Positions 4,930 to 9,148 of a stretch of DNA of 9,148 nucleotides are shown one piece after another. Both the position numbers and the translations under genes were made by a program. Origin of the DNA: Pseudomonadota bacterium (GTDB lineage Bacteria > Pseudomonadota > Alphaproteobacteria > Acetobacterales > Acetobacteraceae); assembly GCA_021841985.1 (NCBI GenBank), contig JAKCCP010000130.1:1-9148 (forward strand). Direction: 5' to 3'. Each line of letters opens with the position of its first letter. The first letter of the stretch is position 1. Under the pieces are notes generated by a model. It ran no database searches. It saw nothing but the letters and a program-made list of their open reading frames with translations, and was not told the DNA's origin.

Positions 4930-7746
4930 ACCAGAGAGGGCCGACGCGGCGCGGCGCGGCGCCACGGCGGCAGGCGCCGGGATCCTCGGTGAGGCGGAAA
5001 TCGGCCCGCGCCGCGCTGAAAAGCGGGCTGTAGAAAGGGTCGGGTGACGCAAACAGGCCGGGCCAGCGCGCGGCGAGCGGCGTGAGTTCGGCTTGCCCGA
5101 GGGCAACCGGCGGCGCGCCATGGTGGCGGAGCGGGAACAGGCCGCAGGCGAGCACGCGGAGGCCGCGCGCGCGGAGGCGCAGGCATAAATCGAAAGCAGC
5201 GAGCCCACCCAGTGCGGGCGAAAACCCGCCCACCGTCTCGAAAGCGGCGCGCGGCAGCATCAGCGCGGCGCTGGAGGCGCAGCGCACGTCGCGCGTCACC
5301 GTCAACCCCCCGCCGGGGCCGGGGTTGCGCGGACCGCCGGCGAGATAGGCCTCGTCGCCGCAAAACGCCGGCGCCGCCCCCAGCGTGCCGCCCACCACCC
5401 AGCCCATCTCACGCACCTGATCGTCGGGCGTGAGCAGAAGGGGGGTGGCGGCGCCAATGCCGGGGCGCGCGGCCAGCGTAACCAGTCGGGCGAACCAGTC
5501 GTCACCGACCAGCGGCGCGATCGCTTCATCCAGAAAAAGCACGAAATGCGCCCCCCGCCCGGCGCGTTTCAGCGCCTGATTGCGTGCGGCCGGATCGGCG
5601 GCGCATTCGACGACCCGATAGGGGCGGGCGCCGGCGCTCGCTGCGAGGCTGGCGCCCAAGGCGTCGGCGCGGCCCGAGCCGTCGCGGGCGATGACCACCA
5701 GGATCTCGCCCCCGACCTCGGGCCAATGAAGCGCGCACTGATCATGCACCAGGCCCGGCATGACACGGGCGGGCAGGCCGGCGCGGGCGAGATGGCGGGT
5801 GATCGCCGCGCGCCGCGCCTCCTCCCGCACTGCGCCGAGGGCGGCGGCGCGGCCCAGCAGATGGCGGCGCTTGCGATAGAGCACGCGTGGCAGATGGGCG
5901 ATGGCGCGGGCGCGTTCCAGCGCGCGCAGCACGAACTCAGATCGCTCCGCCCCCGCCCAGTCGCGATCGGGGGGCAGGGCGGCGCGGGCGAGGCGGGTGG
6001 TGAAAAGCAACGGGCGGAACATGGCGCGCCGGGCGAGGAAGGCGTCATGGGAAAAAGCGGTATCGGCAATGATCATGGCGACGTTGTCGAGCGTCTCATC
6101 GGCAAGCGCGGCATCGGCGATCACCAGATCGGCCTGGCTTGCGGCGGCGGCGGCCAGCAGGTGGAAGACGGCATCGGGGGTGAGCGCGTCGTCGTGGTCG
6201 AGCAGCGCCAGATGCGTGCCGGTCGCGGCCCGCACGCCCTGCGCGAAGGCCGCGCCGAAGCCGCGCGGACGGCGGTTGCGGCGCAATTTTATGCGGGAAT
6301 CGTCCGCCGCTGCTTCGCCGAGCAGCCGCGCGATCGCCGGATCGGTCGAGCCGTCATCGACCACGACGAGTTCAAATGCCCCCGCCCACTGGCCGCGCAC
6401 GCTGGCGATGGCCTCGGCAAGCCACTCCGGGCGCGGGTTATGGACGGTCATGACGAGGGACAGCCGCAAACCCTCCGTTTGGGCCGCGAGCCGGGCCTGG
6501 AGCCGGGCCGCGAGCCGCGCGGAGAGGCGGCGGTTGGCGCCCTTGATGAAGGCGGTGATCGCCGGATTGGCGTGGGCGCGTTGCGGCGAGCCGGCGAGGA
6601 CATCCGCGCTGCCGGCGAGGCGGGCCGCGAAAGGTTGCATTGTGAGTGCCGCGGCATTGAGCGGCAGCGGCAGGCGGAAGCCGCATTGCCGCCCGGCCAG
6701 CCCCGCCGCCTCGACATCCGGGCGGGGCAAATCGGCTGGGCCGCGCGCGATGACCTCCTCTCCGCTTACGATCTCGATCTCGAGCGGAGACGCGGGATCG
6801 ACGAGATTGAGCGCCCAGCCGATGGCAACCCCCTCCTCGATGCGCTCGAAGCGTCCGGTGAAACCAGGCAAAACCGGGGCGGGCAGGGGGCTTCCCACCA
6901 GCTCATGCCCGCTCTCGGCGAGCACCACGCGGAGTGCCGGTGGTGCCGCGAACATTGCCAGCGGGCGCGGCGTGTAGGGCAGCAGAAAACCGCCGGCGCC
7001 GTTGCCGATCCCGGAAGCGGCGAGATCGGGGCGCGGCTGATCGGCCGAGGCGCGCGCCACCTCCCTCCCATCCTCCAGCAGCCGGACGCTGAGCCCGCGC
7101 CCCGGCCGCGCGAGATCGACCGCCCAGCCGCGAAGGCCGTTTTCCATAAACCGATCGACATAGCCGGCGAGCCCGATGTCCTGCGCGGTGAGCGAGAGAG
7201 AGACGTCGTCGCACGCGGCGCCGGCGATGACCGGGGTGAGAAGGCTCGGCGCGCCGAGCGGGGCGAGGCGGGTGAGGGCGATCGCGAAGCGATAGAGCCC
7301 GGCTGCGTCGCGCTGAGCAAAACCACGCCCGAACACCCATTCGCCCGCGGCGATCTCGACCTGGAGCGCCGGGTCATAGGGCAGGGCGAGGCGGAACGCG
7401 CCGGCCACTACCCGGCCGGCCTCGCCCTCGCCCCAGCCGAAGGCGAGGAGGCGCAGGCGATGGTGCGGGGCGAGCGCCAGCGGCGCCGCCAGCACGCTTG
7501 CGCCGTCCGACAGGCGCAGCAGATCAAGCCGCCAGCCGAGCCGATGCGCTGGCAAGGGGAAGGCGAAATCGAACGCCGCCGGCGCGGCCTCGGGGCGCGG
7601 TTGCAGCGCGATCGTGCCGATCATCGCGCGATCGAGCAGCACGGCGAGCCGGGGCGGGCCGCTTTCCGCCGCCCCGGCCAGCAGCGCCGCCGGCAGCCGG
7701 CCGGTGACCCGCCGATCCGGGCCGATCGCGACCGCGGCGCGGGGGC

Positions 7747-7750
<4 letters not shown>
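4928..7750 (-). CDS. large modular family 2 glycosyltransferase (940 residues)
   Basis: Probably a cytoplasmic sugar transferase acting on a surface polysaccharide (O-antigen or exopolysaccharide); donor and acceptor unknown. Residues 1-190 are a beta-rich region. Two related modules follow at about 196-289 and 297-390, each with a G-Y/F start, a GWA motif (208-210; 311-313), a charged strand, then ADxPRPD(L/V)xAxG and a GF(R/L)LP ending. A GT-A domain begins near 429: LSLVMTVHNPRPEWL, VVVDDGST at 462-469 and the metal-binding DHD at 518-520. A second, shorter GT2-like half from about 681 has NQALKRAG, ARPGIGAATPLLL, a FETVGGF block, LCLRLR and LRHHG, but its usual DxD position reads LFLDEAIAP and its N-terminal nucleotide-binding part is reduced, so it may be non-catalytic. 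No signal peptide or membrane span is seen. The ATG overlaps the radA stop by 4 bp, implying translational coupling. Confidence 0.88.

Positions 7751-9148
<1,398 letters not shown>

Overview
The window looks like part of a GC-rich alphaproteobacterial chromosome, most plausibly Rhodospirillales/Acetobacteraceae. This rests on the strong G/C bias at third codon positions, a class-1 SpeD-SpeE pair, a Hint_2-type Cys-Hint domain and a hairpin-rich repeat of a kind I associate with that family. The family-level placement is inference, not proof.

Almost everything is on the minus strand, so transcription order runs from high to low coordinates. At the right edge is radA (DNA repair and recombination ATPase/helicase; a few 5' codons lie outside the window). 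It overlaps by 4 bp (ATGA) a large modular family 2 glycosyltransferase of 940 residues. A short 63-bp gap with a hairpin at the glycosyltransferase stop codon leads to fhs (formate-tetrahydrofolate ligase, one-carbon metabolism). A 304-bp non-coding spacer follows, holding a roughly 108-bp palindromic repeat element, a possible promoter, a perfect 12-bp palindrome and a G9/C9 tract. Then come speD and speE, 2 bp apart, which together make spermidine from decarboxylated S-adenosylmethionine and putrescine.

Downstream of speE the base composition falls sharply (about 960-1540). This AT-richer patch carries an unrecognised 134-residue reading frame on the plus strand (1177-1581) whose 3' end overlaps the end of speE. 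It also holds a perfect 6-bp inverted repeat before that frame and a perfect 8-bp inverted repeat that includes the speE stop codon. It may be a small acquired patch.

At the left edge (1-897, minus) is the 5' part of a zinc metalloprotease of the NF038122 type, with an HELTHALGR motif. It runs into the start of a Cys-Hint (Hedgehog/intein-like, Hint_2) domain that continues outside the window.

The core genes (radA, fhs, speD, speE) are ordinary housekeeping genes. The least explained parts are the protease-Hint fusion, the repeated-module glycosyltransferase with a degenerate second catalytic half, the structured speD leader and repeat element, and the AT-rich patch with its orphan frame. 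I see no complete, clearly new multi-gene system here.
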